A DNA stretch of 64,000 bases from Candidatus Aquiluna sp. XM-24bin5 (GCA_003149555.1 QCWE01000001.1:832546-896545), one strand, 5' to 3'; shown: positions 28,113-37,770, numbered from the stretch's first letter. Numbers and translations: made by a program. Notes: generated by a model from the sequence alone, not told the origin.

Positions 28113-28544
28113 TTACTGGTCGACGGTGATGCCCATGGAGCGGGCGGTTCCGGCGATGATTTTTGAAGCTGCTGCGAGGTCATTTGCGTTGAGGTCCTTC
28201 ATCTTGGCCTCAGCAATGGTCTCAACCTGCTGCTTGGTTAGGTGTGCGACTTTGTCGGTGTGAGGGGTAGAACTACCCTTCTTGACTCCGGCGGCCTTCT
28301 TGATTAGCTCGGCAGCTGGTGGGGTCTTGAGGACGAAGTCGAAACTACGGTCTTCATAAACGGTGATCTCCACTGGAACAACGTTGCCGCGCTGGTCAGC
28401 GGTTGCATTGTTGTAGGCAGTGCAGAACTCCATGATGTTCACGCCGTGCTGACCTAGAGCAGGTCCAATTGGGGGAGCTGGGTTAGCAGCGCCCGCCTGG
28501 ATCTGAAGCTTGATCAGTCCGACAGCTTTTTTCTTCGGTGCCAT
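28113..28544 (-). CDS. rplK: 50S ribosomal protein L11
   Basis: 143 residues. The N-terminus [26 protein letters not shown] is the diagnostic L11 segment, and the C-terminal RNA-binding domain ([30 protein letters not shown]) is complete. L11 forms the GTPase-associated centre base. It lies 12 nt after nusG. Confidence 0.98.
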   Translation of the reverse strand: MAPKKKAVGLIKLQIQAGAANPAPPIGPALGQHGVNIMEFCTAYNNATADQRGNVVPVEITVYEDRSFDFVLKTPPAAELIKKAAGVKKGSSTPHTDKVAHLTKQQVETIAEAKMKDLNANDLAAASKIIAGTARSMGITVDQ

Positions 28545-28556
28545 TTTCTTCTTTCC

Positions 28557-29447
28557 TTAGTTCAGTGGGCCGACCTGGTCAAAGGACAGCTCAACTGGAG
28601 TCTCTCGCTCAAAGAGCGAAACCAGTACGGTGACCTTGCCCGATTCAGGCTTGATCTCCGAGATTGTGCCAGGCAGTCCGGCGAAGGAGCCATCCTTGAT
28701 AAGGATGCTCTCGCCAACCTGGAAGTCGATAGTCATTGGAACGACCTTGGCTTTGGCCTTGCCACCGCTCGCTGGCGTGCCAGCAGCCTTTGCTGCAGCG
28801 ACCTCTTCGGTCTCCTCAGGGGTGAACAGTGGCTTCAGCATTTCAAACGCCTCGTTTGGCCTGAGCGGAGTTGGGTGCTGGGAGTTGCCAACGAAACCCG
28901 TGACGGCTGGGGTGTGGCGAACAAGGCTCCAACTGTCCTCTGTCATGTCCATGCGAACCAGCACATAGCCCGGAACGCGAACCTTGGTTACCAGCTTGCG
29001 CTGACCGTTTTTGATCTCGATGGTCTCTTCCATCGGAACCTCAACCTGAAATACCTCGTCACCACCAGCAAGAGATGCCTTACGAACCTCGATGTTCTGC
29101 TTCACCCTGCGCTCGTAACCGGCGTAGGAGTGAACTACGTACCACTTACCTGGCTGGCTGCGAAGCTCCTCACGGAACTTGCGGTAAGGGTCTTCCTGCT
29201 CGACCTCGGGCTCGGCCTTGACCTCTGGCTCCTCAATGTGGAAGCCGTCCATCTCGTGCTCCTGCTCGTTTTCGGCCTGAGCTAGATCCTTGGCATCGAG
29301 GTCAACATTCTCGTCAACTGCTGGCTCGCCAATTTCCATTGGCTCTCCGGCGTCGACAGCCTCTGCCGCCGCCACAGGCTCGGTAGCCTCTACGGCCTCG
29401 GCCTCGGCCTGGTCGACACCCGAGTCACTGAAATTCAAATCTGACAA
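28557..29447 (-). CDS. nusG: Transcription elongation/antitermination factor NusG
   Basis: 296 residues, long because of an acidic N-terminal extension of about 110 residues that is common in actinobacterial NusG. The NGN domain begins at KWYVVHSYAGYERRVKQNI, and the KOW domain is at FAGLPGTISEIKPESGKVTV. It starts at TTG with AGAGG 7 nt upstream. NusG binds RNA polymerase and couples it to the ribosome or Rho. It is part of tRNA-Trp-secE-nusG-rplK-rplA. Confidence 0.97.
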   Translation of the reverse strand: MSDLNFSDSGVDQAEAEAVEATEPVAAAEAVDAGEPMEIGEPAVDENVDLDAKDLAQAENEQEHEMDGFHIEEPEVKAEPEVEQEDPYRKFREELRSQPGKWYVVHSYAGYERRVKQNIEVRKASLAGGDEVFQVEVPMEETIEIKNGQRKLVTKVRVPGYVLVRMDMTEDSWSLVRHTPAVTGFVGNSQHPTPLRPNEAFEMLKPLFTPEETEEVAAAKAAGTPASGGKAKAKVVPMTIDFQVGESILIKDGSFAGLPGTISEIKPESGKVTVLVSLFERETPVELSFDQVGPLN

Positions 29448-29461
29448 CTAACTACCTCTAA

Positions 29462-29725
29462 CTAATCTGCGAAAACAAAAGTCACTACGTTTAGGAACAC
29501 CCAGTCGAGGGCCGAGATGATTAGCATCACGACAGCAACGAAGGCCAGCACAACCCCGGTGAACTTGACGAGCTCTTGCCTGGTTGGCTTGGTTACCTTG
29601 CTTAGCTCTGCAAGAACCTGCCTAACAAACAACGCAACGCGCTGGAATGGGTTGCGAGTTTTTGCCGCGTCAGCCTTGGCCTTTTCGACCAGGTCTTCCG
29701 AGGCTCTCTCGTTTTCTTCTGCCAC
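29462..29725 (-). CDS. secE: Preprotein translocase subunit SecE
   Basis: 87 residues with the conserved amphipathic segment (FVRQVLAELSKVTKPTRQELVKF) followed by one membrane helix (VLAFVAVVMLIISALDWVF). SecE clamps SecY in the membrane channel. It starts at GTG with AAGG upstream and lies 23 nt after tRNA-Trp, so the two are probably transcribed together. Confidence 0.97.
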   Translation of the reverse strand: MAEENERASEDLVEKAKADAAKTRNPFQRVALFVRQVLAELSKVTKPTRQELVKFTGVVLAFVAVVMLIISALDWVFLNVVTFVFAD

Positions 29726-29748
29726 TTGGTTACCTTCCTAGTGTTTCG

Positions 29749-29821
29749 CAGGGCGGACAGGACTCGAACCTGCAACTTGCGGTTTTGGAGACCGCTGCTC
29801 TACCAATTGAACTACCGCCCT
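29749..29821 (-). tRNA. tRNA-Trp (anticodon CCA)
   Basis: A 73-nt cloverleaf. The acceptor AGGGCGG pairs with CCGCCCT, the anticodon loop CTCCAAA carries CCA, and the T-loop is TTCGAGT. The terminal CCA is not encoded. Its place before secE is conserved in actinobacteria. Confidence 0.97.
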
Positions 29822-29893
29822 AAAGTTGCCATCGCCATCAACCAAGAACAGGCCCGAGGCTTGGTTTCAAGAGCCACCTAACGAGGACACACT

Positions 29894-29910
29894 TCTAGAT
29901 TGAATCTAGA
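29894..29910. promoter_or_regulatory. 17-bp near-perfect palindrome between tRNA-Trp and the aminotransferase gene
   Basis: TCTAGATT-G-AATCTAGA is an 8+1+8 inverted repeat in the divergent gap 29822-30036. It lacks a following T-run, so an operator is more likely than a terminator. Minus-strand TTGACA hexamers lie 30-45 bp upstream, possibly the -35 of the tRNA-secE promoter. Confidence 0.35.
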
Positions 29911-30023
29911 TTTATGATTTTCGCCAGATTAGTTTTTGGCAGATGTCAACTTGTCAAAGTCTAGGCCCCTTTCGACTTTGATGCAACGGCTAATTCCCCG
30001 CCGTAATGGGGTTAAACCACGGG

Positions 30024-30036
30024 TATCCTGAAGAAC
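30024..30036 (+). promoter_or_regulatory. Leaderless -10 element of the aminotransferase gene
   Basis: TATCCT lies 7 nt before the ATG at 30037 and no good ribosome site is present, consistent with a leaderless transcript. Confidence 0.45.
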
Positions 30037-31236
30037 ATGTCTAGCTCTCGAATCTCCCAAAAAATGCTCGCCATTGCCGAAAGCGCAACGCTAAAAGTTG
30101 ATAGCAAGGCCAAGGCTCTGAAGGCCCAGGGCCGCCCTGTTATTTCATACGCTGCTGGCGAGCCAGACTTTGAGACTCCAGAGAACATCGTCGAGGCTGC
30201 TCTTAGGGCGGTCAGAGACCCTAAGAACCACCGCTACACCCCAGCAGTTGGTCTTCCTGAGATGCGCGAGGCTATCGCGGAAAAAACCCTGCGAGACTCG
30301 GGAACCAAAGTCGAACCCTCGCAGGTTTTGGTTACAAACGGTGGCAAGCAGGCTGTCTACACCGCATTCCAGGTTGCCCTGAATGACGGTGATGAGGTTC
30401 TAGTTCCCACCCCGTATTGGACCACCTATCCGGAGGCCATCAAGCTTGCAGGCGGCAAGCAGGTGGATGTTTTTGCAGGTAGTGATCAGGACTACAAGGT
30501 CACACCCGAACAGCTCGAGGCCCACTACACGCCTAAGACCAAGGCACTACTTATGTGTTCGCCAAACAACCCAACGGGTGCTGTCTACTCAAAGGAAGAG
30601 CTCGAGGCCATCGGCAAATGGGCACTTGGCAAAGAAGGGCTCTGGGTAATTACGGACGAGATCTATCAGAACCTGGTTTACGACGGTCTCAAGGCCTACT
30701 CGATAACCGAGCTAGTCCCAGAGCTCGCCGAGCGAACCATGATGGTCAATGGTGTTGCGAAAAGCTACGCGATGACTGGTTGGAGACTGGGTTGGTTAAT
30801 CGCCCCCGCCGATGCCGCAAAGGCTGCTGCCAACCTCCAGTCCCACCTAACCTCAAATGTTTCTAACGTCTCACAGCGGGCTGCGATTGAGGCAATAACC
30901 GGTGACCAGGAACCTGTTAGACAGATGCTCGAGGCTTTCGACCGGAGGCGAAAGACTGCGGTAGCGGAACTAAACAAGATTGAGGGAATCGTCACCCCAA
31001 CTCCCGAGGGTGCCTTTTACGTCTACCCCGATGTCAGCGGCCTGTTCGGCAGAGACTTCTCAGGTCGCACATTCTCAAGCTCCCTGGAGCTTGCTGACTT
31101 CGTGCTTGATGAGGCTGAGGTTGCACTTGTTCCTGGGGAGGCCTTTGGCCCCAGCGGTTACTTCAGGCTCTCTTATGCCCTGGGTGACGACCAGCTACTT
31201 GAGGGCATCCAGAGATTGCAAAAGCTCTTTAGCTAA
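30037..31236 (+). CDS. aspC: Pyridoxal-phosphate aspartate aminotransferase (class I, subgroup Ib)
   Basis: 399 residues, usual length. The PLP lysine lies in [29 protein letters not shown] and [13 protein letters not shown] are the cofactor-binding segments. It moves amino groups between aspartate and 2-oxoglutarate; subgroup Ib members can also use prephenate. Location next to secE is common in actinobacteria. The stop overlaps the stop of murB (CTAA, 31233-31236). Confidence 0.93.
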   Translation: MSSSRISQKMLAIAESATLKVDSKAKALKAQGRPVISYAAGEPDFETPENIVEAALRAVRDPKNHRYTPAVGLPEMREAIAEKTLRDSGTKVEPSQVLVTNGGKQAVYTAFQVALNDGDEVLVPTPYWTTYPEAIKLAGGKQVDVFAGSDQDYKVTPEQLEAHYTPKTKALLMCSPNNPTGAVYSKEELEAIGKWALGKEGLWVITDEIYQNLVYDGLKAYSITELVPELAERTMMVNGVAKSYAMTGWRLGWLIAPADAAKAAANLQSHLTSNVSNVSQRAAIEAITGDQEPVRQMLEAFDRRRKTAVAELNKIEGIVTPTPEGAFYVYPDVSGLFGRDFSGRTFSSSLELADFVLDEAEVALVPGEAFGPSGYFRLSYALGDDQLLEGIQRLQKLFS

Positions 31237-32273
31237 AAACCAATCAGGTTCGGCTCAGGTATTAGATTCATGCCCCAGCGCGCGCTAACCCGCTCCTGGA
31301 TATACCGAGCAAGCTCGAGCACCTCGGATGCACTAGCTCCGCCTGTGTTGGTAACTGCCAAAGCATGCTTTTGAGAAATTGCAGCCTTTGATCCAGGGAT
31401 GCTGTAGCCCTTGGGGATACCAGCATTTTCAATTAGCCAACCCGCGGAGAGCTTGACGCTTTCACCATCGTCCATCTTCCACGTCTGCATATCATCAGGA
31501 AACTCGAGAGCCTTTATCGAGCTCACCACAGGGTTGGTGAAGAAGCTGCCGCATGATCTCGAGTTTGGATCACTCTCGTCGATAACCATGCCCTTTGATC
31601 CTCGAAGTTCCAGAACAACATCTCTTACCTGCCCAAGCGGCAGCTGTGAGCCATACTCGGCACCAACGTGATTCGTTATCTGCCCTGAAGCCATAGGGAC
31701 AGAGAGGCCGCCGAGCTTGTAGAGCTTGAACTCAACCCATCCAATTACCCCTTCTAGGCCGCGCTTCAGGGCACTGTCTCGGTAGCTGAACTCGAAGAAC
31801 TCCGCTGGCTTAATAGAAACCTCATGGCTTGAGGCATCTAGAAACTCGACGCGAGTGATGACCTGCGAAACCTCTTGGCCGTAGGCACCAACGTTTTGAA
31901 CTGGGGTTGCCCCTACGCTCCCTGGTATACCGCTCATGGCCTCGATGCCCGCATAACCGCGCTCGATGCACCACGCCACAAACTCATCCCAGCTCTCGCC
32001 AGCTTGAACCCTCAGCGTTACCGTCTCGTCCGTCTCGTCGACAACCTCAATGCCTCTGTTTGCAACCTGGATGATGTTCCACTCGCTCATGTCATCAGCG
32101 AAGACCGTGTTGGAGCCGCCGGCGAGGATGTGATGTTTTTCATCTGATAGCCAAGCGGCCTTGGCCGTCTCATACAGCTCATCGGTACTCTCACAACGAA
32201 CAAGAGTTTTTGGAACACCGCCAACTTGCATTGTGGTGAGATTTGAGAGTGCTACTGGTTCAACCAGACTCAA
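31233..32273 (-). CDS. murB: UDP-N-acetylenolpyruvoylglucosamine reductase
   Basis: 346 residues, FAD enzyme of the second peptidoglycan step (NADPH reduction of UDP-GlcNAc-enolpyruvate). Seen: FAD motif [40 protein letters not shown], the active serine in [10 protein letters not shown], and the C-terminal [14 protein letters not shown] region. Start overlaps the hadB stop by 4 nt (ATGA type), so translation is likely coupled. Confidence 0.96.
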   Translation of the reverse strand: MSLVEPVALSNLTTMQVGGVPKTLVRCESTDELYETAKAAWLSDEKHHILAGGSNTVFADDMSEWNIIQVANRGIEVVDETDETVTLRVQAGESWDEFVAWCIERGYAGIEAMSGIPGSVGATPVQNVGAYGQEVSQVITRVEFLDASSHEVSIKPAEFFEFSYRDSALKRGLEGVIGWVEFKLYKLGGLSVPMASGQITNHVGAEYGSQLPLGQVRDVVLELRGSKGMVIDESDPNSRSCGSFFTNPVVSSIKALEFPDDMQTWKMDDGESVKLSAGWLIENAGIPKGYSIPGSKAAISQKHALAVTNTGGASASEVLELARYIQERVSARWGMNLIPEPNLIGF

Positions 32274-32686
32274 AACTGCACCCAGGCCTGTGCCTTGCCC
32301 AACACTGTGTTTCCCTCAAAGGTCGTTGTCAGGTCAATTCTTGCCTTTGAGTTCTCCTCATCCAGAGAAGCTACGGTGGCGACTACGTTTACGAGCGCCT
32401 CACCCTGGGGCGGGACCACAACTGGCTTAGTAAACCTCACCGAGTAGTCAACAACTTCGCCTTTACCCTCAAGCCATGCGATCACTGGCTGAATCGAAAG
32501 TCCCATGGTCAGCATCCCGTGAGCGAGGACTCCTGGGAGTCCAACCTGCTTAGCAACATCGTCTCTGTAGTGAATTGGGTTGAAGTCTCCCGATGCTCCC
32601 GCATATCGAACGAGGGAGTCGCGGGTAATTGGAAATTCGCTCTCGGCAACAACCTGACCGACTTCAAGTTTCGCGAACTCAGCCAT
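32270..32686 (-). CDS. hadB: MaoC-family hydratase, HadB-like
   Basis: 138 residues from the ATG at 32686; a longer frame to 32782 lies inside hadA. The hot-dog fold carries the hydratase motif YAGASGDFNPIHYRD with catalytic Asp/His, and LAHGMLTMG. In mycobacteria HadA-HadB dehydrate beta-hydroxyacyl-ACP in FAS-II. Organisms without mycolic acids keep this pair, so the substrate here is uncertain. It overlaps hadA by 8 nt and murB by 4 nt. Confidence 0.9.
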   Translation of the reverse strand: MAEFAKLEVGQVVAESEFPITRDSLVRYAGASGDFNPIHYRDDVAKQVGLPGVLAHGMLTMGLSIQPVIAWLEGKGEVVDYSVRFTKPVVVPPQGEALVNVVATVASLDEENSKARIDLTTTFEGNTVLGKAQAWVQF

Positions 32687-33086
32687 CTTCTCCCCTAACC
32701 ACGAGGGTTGATATGGCGGTGCAAACAAGCTTGTCTTGGCTGTCGAATATCTCAGTGTTGAAAGTAACCATGTGGTTTCCACCGAGGCTCTTTACGCTCG
32801 CGACCTCTAGCTCGCTGGTGAGCTCATCGCCTGGCACAAGTTGCCTCTCATAGACAAACCTCTGCTCTCCGTGGACCACTCTTGAGAAGTCAAGATTTGC
32901 CTCGGGGTCTGAAATCACCAGGGATAGCGAGTGCTCTTGAATTGCAATTGGGAAAGTTGGGGGCACCACAAACCCCTCGCCTGTCTCTCCAAATGTTGCA
33001 GCGGAAAACTCCCGCAGCTTCTCCAGGCCGACTACATAAGGTCTGGTCCGGGGATAACGCTTACCTTGAATTTCTGGATTTACCAC
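32679..33086 (-). CDS. hadA: MaoC-like N-terminal (UPF0336) protein, HadA-like
   Basis: 135 residues from GTG. It matches the UPF0336/HadA type: a hot-dog domain (YVVGLEKLREFSAATF, VVPPTFPIAI, VHGEQRFVYERQLVPGDEL) without the catalytic hydratase motif, so it serves as the substrate-binding partner of HadB. TAGTCT (33093-33098) lies 6 nt before GTG, giving a leaderless promoter just after tRNA-Met. The order hadA-hadB-murB near secE-nusG parallels mycobacterial gene order. Confidence 0.88.
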   Translation of the reverse strand: MVNPEIQGKRYPRTRPYVVGLEKLREFSAATFGETGEGFVVPPTFPIAIQEHSLSLVISDPEANLDFSRVVHGEQRFVYERQLVPGDELTSELEVASVKSLGGNHMVTFNTEIFDSQDKLVCTAISTLVVRGEDG

Positions 33087-33092
33087 GAGATA

Positions 33093-33098
33093 AGACTA
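33093..33098 (-). promoter_or_regulatory. Leaderless -10 element of the hadA-hadB-murB operon
   Basis: TAGTCT on the minus strand, 6 nt before the GTG start of hadA and 10 nt beyond the encoded CCA end of tRNA-Met. Confidence 0.55.
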
Positions 33099-33107
33099 TT
33101 CGGTGTT

Positions 33108-33184
33108 TGGTAGCGGGGGCGGGGCTCGAACCCGCGACCTCACGATTATGAGCCGTGCGCTCTAACCACCTGAGCTACCCCGCC
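33108..33184 (-). tRNA. tRNA-Met (anticodon CAT), CCA encoded
   Basis: The acceptor GGCGGGG pairs with CCCCGCT, ending in a G-T wobble at the first pair. The anticodon loop is CTCATAA and the T-loop TTCGAGC. Discriminator A is followed by an encoded CCA (33108-33110). A Watson-Crick start to the D-arm and general shape suggest elongator Met; CAT could also be tRNA-Ile after lysidine modification, which cannot be excluded. Confidence 0.93.
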
Positions 33185-33202
33185 GCGTGATCTGATAGAT
33201 CG

Positions 33203-33274
<72 letters not shown>

Positions 33275-33300
33275 GCTTTTGTAACCGACACAGATTAGCA

Positions 33301-35145
33301 CTAGCGAACAGCGCTAGGCAAACGCCAAATCTGAAGATCCAACCCCACCGCGTCGTAACGAACCTTGGACCCAACGACCCGCAGATTGCCGTTTCCAAAG
33401 AGGTTCTCTGCCCGCTCAGCAGAGGCAATAGCGTCCTTAGGAAACTCCACCCTCCGGTCCTTGCCGCGGCTGACACAAACCAGGATTGATTCGGTTTTGG
33501 ACTCGCGGATGTAGACGAGGGCCTCTTTGGATGCGTAGAGGAATCTCATCGAGCCATCCACTAGAGCGCGGTGCTTCTTTCGAATTTGCGAGAGCCTGGC
33601 GTAGGTTTCGATCATGTTCGGATCAGCACCCCGCTCGCCGTCCCACGGCATCGGAGTTCTCGAACTCTCTCCGTTCCAACCGTCAAGGCCAAACTCATCC
33701 CCGGAAAAGATCATGGGTATTCCGGGGAAAGTGAACTGCATGCCCGCTGCGACCCGCTGCGCACCAGGAATGGCGAATGTCTTGAACCGGCCGGTGTCGT
33801 GGGTGTCCAAAGCGTTGAGATTGTGCATGCGGAGATGCCAAGGGAAGATGCCTGCGAAGCGCTTGTGTAGTTGAACTAGCTCGTTAGCACCAATTCCCTT
33901 GCGGCCGACACCAACCTGGCCCTCCTCGCGCTTTTCTTTTGGATTCCAAAGCCAGCGCCAGGTGGGACGGGTGAAGTTCGAATATGTCATCGTGGACTGG
34001 TAGTTATCTCCCTCGACGTGATTCGCGGCATCTGAGGTGAACTCGCCAATCAAAAAGGTCTCCGGGGAGACCTCGTCCATGGTGCTCCTGATGGTGTTTG
34101 CTATCTCCCGGTTGAAGTTGTCATCGCGAATCCAACCTGTCATGTTGGCAACATCTATGCGCCAGCCATCAAGGCCATAGGGAGGCTTTAGCCACTTGGC
34201 AACTACGGAGCCCTTGCCACGAATAAAGCGCTTTCTTAGCTCTTCGGAGTTCCAATTGAACTTTGGAAGCGATGGCACTCCCCACCACGAGTCGTATTTC
34301 TTGTTGCCATCTGAGAAGTAGTAGAACTCGCTCTCTTTTGCTCGCGGGTTCTTATAAGCGGCAACGAACCACTCGTGCTTGTCTCCGGAGTGGTTGGCCG
34401 TCAGATCGCCCATTACCTTCAGGCCCATGGAGTGTGCCTTGGCAACGAGCGACTGAAGAGCCTTGTTGCCTCCCAGCATTGGGTCTACCGAGTCAAAGTT
34501 CGATGCGTCATAGCGATGGTTTGATCCCCCGGGAAAGAAAGGGGTCATGTACAAAATTGTGGCGCCAAGCTTTTTGAGGTGGTCGAGGTGTTCCTCAATG
34601 CCCTTGAGGTCTCCGCCAAAGAACTGCTCTGCTGTTCCAGGACCCTTGCCAATGACTGGGTCTGACCATTTCTTTGGGATCGCCCACTCTGGTGGAGTTC
34701 GCTTTTCTGCCTCAGCACTTTTTGCGAAACTGTCAGGAAACACTTGATACAAAACCGCTCCCGATGCCCACTTGGGAACACGGTTGTAGGTGTTTATCTT
34801 GAAGTCGTCGCGATCCGGCTGGTCCAGTTCGTGAAGCCCAACGGCATTCAGCCAGAAGCTGTCACCGTTTTTGAGCTCAATGAAAAAGCGATAGTGAATC
34901 TCCGGGTTGTACATCACTATCTGGCCCTCGAACCAGCTCCAGCCGTGGCGCTTTGCAAAGACCTTGAACTTAGGAGTTAGGAAACCCTCACCAGAATCAC
35001 TCTGGCGCACCATGACCTGTTTGATGGGACCGAATGTCGAGTGAATGCGAATCCGCAGCTTCACCTTGTCGCCGAGCTTTGGTTTTTGATTCGCTACGTA
35101 AAGGGCTGATCCGTCGTGGTGGGGTTGAAGTGCGAGGGATGTCAT
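33301..35145 (-). CDS. Cytoplasmic GH13 alpha-amylase / neopullulanase-type maltodextrin hydrolase
   Basis: 614 residues from the ATG at 35145, 14 nt after the malG stop; the frame extends to 35274 but that part lies in malG. No signal peptide. A beta-rich N-domain of about 110 residues precedes the GH13 barrel: region I GDLTANHSGD, II GWRIDVANM (nucleophile Asp), III FLIGEFTSD (acid Glu), IV DTHDTGRF. It should cut imported maltodextrins or cyclodextrins. It closes the malE-malF-malG operon. Confidence 0.9.
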   Translation of the reverse strand: MTSLALQPHHDGSALYVANQKPKLGDKVKLRIRIHSTFGPIKQVMVRQSDSGEGFLTPKFKVFAKRHGWSWFEGQIVMYNPEIHYRFFIELKNGDSFWLNAVGLHELDQPDRDDFKINTYNRVPKWASGAVLYQVFPDSFAKSAEAEKRTPPEWAIPKKWSDPVIGKGPGTAEQFFGGDLKGIEEHLDHLKKLGATILYMTPFFPGGSNHRYDASNFDSVDPMLGGNKALQSLVAKAHSMGLKVMGDLTANHSGDKHEWFVAAYKNPRAKESEFYYFSDGNKKYDSWWGVPSLPKFNWNSEELRKRFIRGKGSVVAKWLKPPYGLDGWRIDVANMTGWIRDDNFNREIANTIRSTMDEVSPETFLIGEFTSDAANHVEGDNYQSTMTYSNFTRPTWRWLWNPKEKREEGQVGVGRKGIGANELVQLHKRFAGIFPWHLRMHNLNALDTHDTGRFKTFAIPGAQRVAAGMQFTFPGIPMIFSGDEFGLDGWNGESSRTPMPWDGERGADPNMIETYARLSQIRKKHRALVDGSMRFLYASKEALVYIRESKTESILVCVSRGKDRRVEFPKDAIASAERAENLFGNGNLRVVGSKVRYDAVGLDLQIWRLPSAVR

Positions 35146-35159
35146 CAAAGACAAACCTA

Positions 35160-36086
35160 CTAACCCTTGACCGCTCCGCCGGTTAGACCCGACACGATGT
35201 ACTTCTGAAGGTAAAGGAACAGAGCAACGATTGGGATGGCTGCCAATACTGCACCCGCAGCAAAAATGGTCCAACGCTGACCGAACTGGTCCGACACATA
35301 CATGTATAGGCCAACGGCAAGGGTCTTGCTCTCGGGCTTGGTGAGGATGATGTTGGCAAGTACGAAGTCGCTACTGGTTCCAATGAACGCAAGCAACCCG
35401 ATCACCGCCAAGATTGGGGCAGCGAGGCGCAGAATAATGCCGTAGAAAATCTGAGTGTGGGTGGCGCCATCGATCTTGGCAGCCTCATCGAGCTCCTTAG
35501 GGATGGTGTTGAAGAACCCATACATCAAATAGGTGTTGGCGCCCAGGGCACCTCCCAGGTAAACCATGATGAGCGCCAGCTGAGAGCCAATGCCTAAGAA
35601 TGGAAACACGTTACCGATGTTCACAAGCAGCGCATAGATGGCGACCAAGGCCAGAAGCTGCGGGAACATCTGAACCAGAATCAGCGTAAGCAGTCCAGCC
35701 CTGCGACCGGTAAACCTGAGCCTGGAGAAGGCGTAGGCCGCGAGCGCCGACAAAAATACAGACCCGATTGCCGCCGTGCCCGAGATAAACAGTGTGTTCA
35801 CAAACCAATTGGCGAATGGCCGATACGGATCTTGGAAAAGGTCGACGTAGTTCTGAGTCGTGAAAGAAGAAAACAGGGTCGAGGTGAACTGGTCGGCGTT
35901 AGCAAACGAACCGGAGATCACATACACAATTGGGAAGATTGAGTAGACAACCATCACCCAACCAACAAGGTGCTTCCAACCCTTCTTGCGAAGCCACCCC
36001 ATGAAGGTCAACTTGCGCTCGTCAGTGAGCTGGGCCCTGGCCTCTTTGTAGGCCTTCAGCTCGTCCTTGGTTAGCTCACTGTCCAT
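35160..36086 (-). CDS. malG: Maltodextrin ABC transporter permease MalG
   Basis: 308 residues with six membrane segments after an unusually charged N-terminal extension (about 30 residues). The EAA loop, which docks the ATPase, is at ELDEAAKIDGATHTQIFYGIILRLAAP. C-terminal YLQKYIVSGLTGGAVKG is typical of MalG. It shares one base with the malF stop (TAATG). With MalF it forms the channel. Confidence 0.95.
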   Translation of the reverse strand: MDSELTKDELKAYKEARAQLTDERKLTFMGWLRKKGWKHLVGWVMVVYSIFPIVYVISGSFANADQFTSTLFSSFTTQNYVDLFQDPYRPFANWFVNTLFISGTAAIGSVFLSALAAYAFSRLRFTGRRAGLLTLILVQMFPQLLALVAIYALLVNIGNVFPFLGIGSQLALIMVYLGGALGANTYLMYGFFNTIPKELDEAAKIDGATHTQIFYGIILRLAAPILAVIGLLAFIGTSSDFVLANIILTKPESKTLAVGLYMYVSDQFGQRWTIFAAGAVLAAIPIVALFLYLQKYIVSGLTGGAVKG

Positions 36087-37717
36087 TAGTTCACATCCTC
36101 AAGAGTCTTTGTCCTGCGGAAAGAGAAGTAAGAAATTGTTCCGACGATGAAGAAGATCAGGATCGAGAACGCGCTCGCAAGACCAAAATCTCTTCCTTCC
36201 CCGGTGGAGAAGGCGATCTTGTAGACCATAGAAATCAGGATGTCACTATGGCCAACATTTATGGTCGCGTCAAAGTCTTTCGGACCGCCCCCGGATAAGA
36301 GATATATGAGACTGAAATTATTGAAATTAAAGGCAAACGAGGTAATCAGTAGCGGCGCAACCGAAACCAGTAGCAGCGGAAGCTTGATTAGCCTTAGCTG
36401 CTGCCACGCAGAAGCGCCGTCAATTCTTGCCGACTCCATCAGATCCGAAGGTATCGACTGGAGCGCTCCCGTGGTGATCAGGAACATGTAGGGGAAGCCG
36501 AGCCAGAGGTTCACAAGCAAGATTGATATCTTCACAAGGAACTCGTCGGTGAGCCACGGTATCTCGGCGCCCCCGAACAACACCACGTTGATAAAGCCGT
36601 AGTCCTTGTTATAGAGGGCTCGCCAAACAAAAGCGGAAAGAAAGCCTGGGAAGGCATAGGGCAGAATCATTGCCACCCGATACCAACGCTGGCCACGAAG
36701 CTTTGCATCATTGAAAAGCAGTGCCAGGCCCAGGCCAAGAATAAACGTGGAAATCACGGAGATGATCGCGAAGGCAAAGGTCCAGATGGTGACCCTAACC
36801 AGCGGCTCCCGAATACCGGGATCCGTTACCGCGCGCTCGAAGTTTAGAAGCCCAACCTCCACGCGCCAACCTGGGGCGAGCTCTTCGCCATCCGAGGCTT
36901 TGTAGGAACCCTCACCGGAATCCGAGAACACCTTGCCGTCTTCAACTCGGGTCATGGTGTCGGCTACCGGGTCATAGTCAAGTCGCGGCCCGAACACCAC
37001 CGCCTGAGCTGCATCTGGTGTCATAAGGAAATAGGAATCGGGGTCTTCAGAGAGGTAGACCTTTGCTCTGACCACTTCCTCCTGAATTGCCGCAACGTCT
37101 CTGAAGGGAAGCTCGGTGTAACCCTCGGCAGCAGTTGCTTTGCCCAGAGAGTTGAACTCGGTCGGATTTACCTGCTGCAAAACCTCGCCGTCCGCAGCGA
37201 CCTTGACCTGAGTCGCCCCGGACTCATCAGTCAGGGTGACAAGGAAGTTGAGCTCTCCGGCTTCGTCGGTCACCACCGTGAGCGGATAAACGGGCTCTCC
37301 CGCAATTCTGGTCTGGCCGTTCAGCAAAAGCGCATTTATGGCGTCATCTTTGTCGCTGTTGTGCATGGAGCCGTAGTTGGTGAAGGCGATGTAGCCCGAG
37401 TAGCCAACGACGTAGACCTGAAAAACGGCCATGAAAATAAGTCCTGGGGCCAAGTACTTGGCAGGAAGCCTGCCTCGACGAAGATAAACCCAGTTCACAA
37501 TCACCGTTGCCAAGGCAACGATGCCGGCAAAGAGGTAATCCTCATTGCCAATCAGGATCATGATCGCAAAGACCATCGCGGCCGACATAAGTCCGAGTAG
37601 GACTATCTTCACCAGGGTTCCGAATAGTGAAGGTGTGCCGCCATCATTTAGTGCGGTGTTGGCCTTTGGCCTGCCACCTGGCAATTGCCAGGTTGGGCCG
37701 CGAGTTTCTGTGCTCAA
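36086..37717 (-). CDS. malF: Maltodextrin ABC transporter permease MalF
   Basis: 543 residues from TTG (AGGA 5 nt upstream). Three N-terminal membrane helices are followed by a large extracytoplasmic insertion (about residues 125-290), as in E. coli MalF P2, then the permease core with EAA loop at LMESARIDGASAWQQLRLIKLPLL. It works with MalE and MalG; no malK/msiK ATPase gene is in the window, so a shared ATPase encoded elsewhere is implied. Confidence 0.95.
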   Translation of the reverse strand: MSTETRGPTWQLPGGRPKANTALNDGGTPSLFGTLVKIVLLGLMSAAMVFAIMILIGNEDYLFAGIVALATVIVNWVYLRRGRLPAKYLAPGLIFMAVFQVYVVGYSGYIAFTNYGSMHNSDKDDAINALLLNGQTRIAGEPVYPLTVVTDEAGELNFLVTLTDESGATQVKVAADGEVLQQVNPTEFNSLGKATAAEGYTELPFRDVAAIQEEVVRAKVYLSEDPDSYFLMTPDAAQAVVFGPRLDYDPVADTMTRVEDGKVFSDSGEGSYKASDGEELAPGWRVEVGLLNFERAVTDPGIREPLVRVTIWTFAFAIISVISTFILGLGLALLFNDAKLRGQRWYRVAMILPYAFPGFLSAFVWRALYNKDYGFINVVLFGGAEIPWLTDEFLVKISILLVNLWLGFPYMFLITTGALQSIPSDLMESARIDGASAWQQLRLIKLPLLLVSVAPLLITSFAFNFNNFSLIYLLSGGGPKDFDATINVGHSDILISMVYKIAFSTGEGRDFGLASAFSILIFFIVGTISYFSFRRTKTLEDVN

Positions 37718-37734
37718 GAGAATCCTGCTCTTTT

Positions 37735-37770
37735 GAGAGAAAAAGGGGGCGTCTAAAGCTAGACGCCCCC
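37735..37770 (-). terminator. Terminator/attenuator between malE and malF
   Basis: A perfect 10-bp stem GGGGGCGTCT / AGACGCCCCC with a 6-nt loop is followed on the minus strand by TTTTTCTCTC. It sits inside the malEFG operon, 22 nt after the malE stop. Partial read-through would yield more binding protein than permease. Confidence 0.85.

Noticed and set aside
32687..32782. Extended start of hadB
   Set aside because: The extension lies wholly in hadA in another frame; the hydratase domain begins at 32686.
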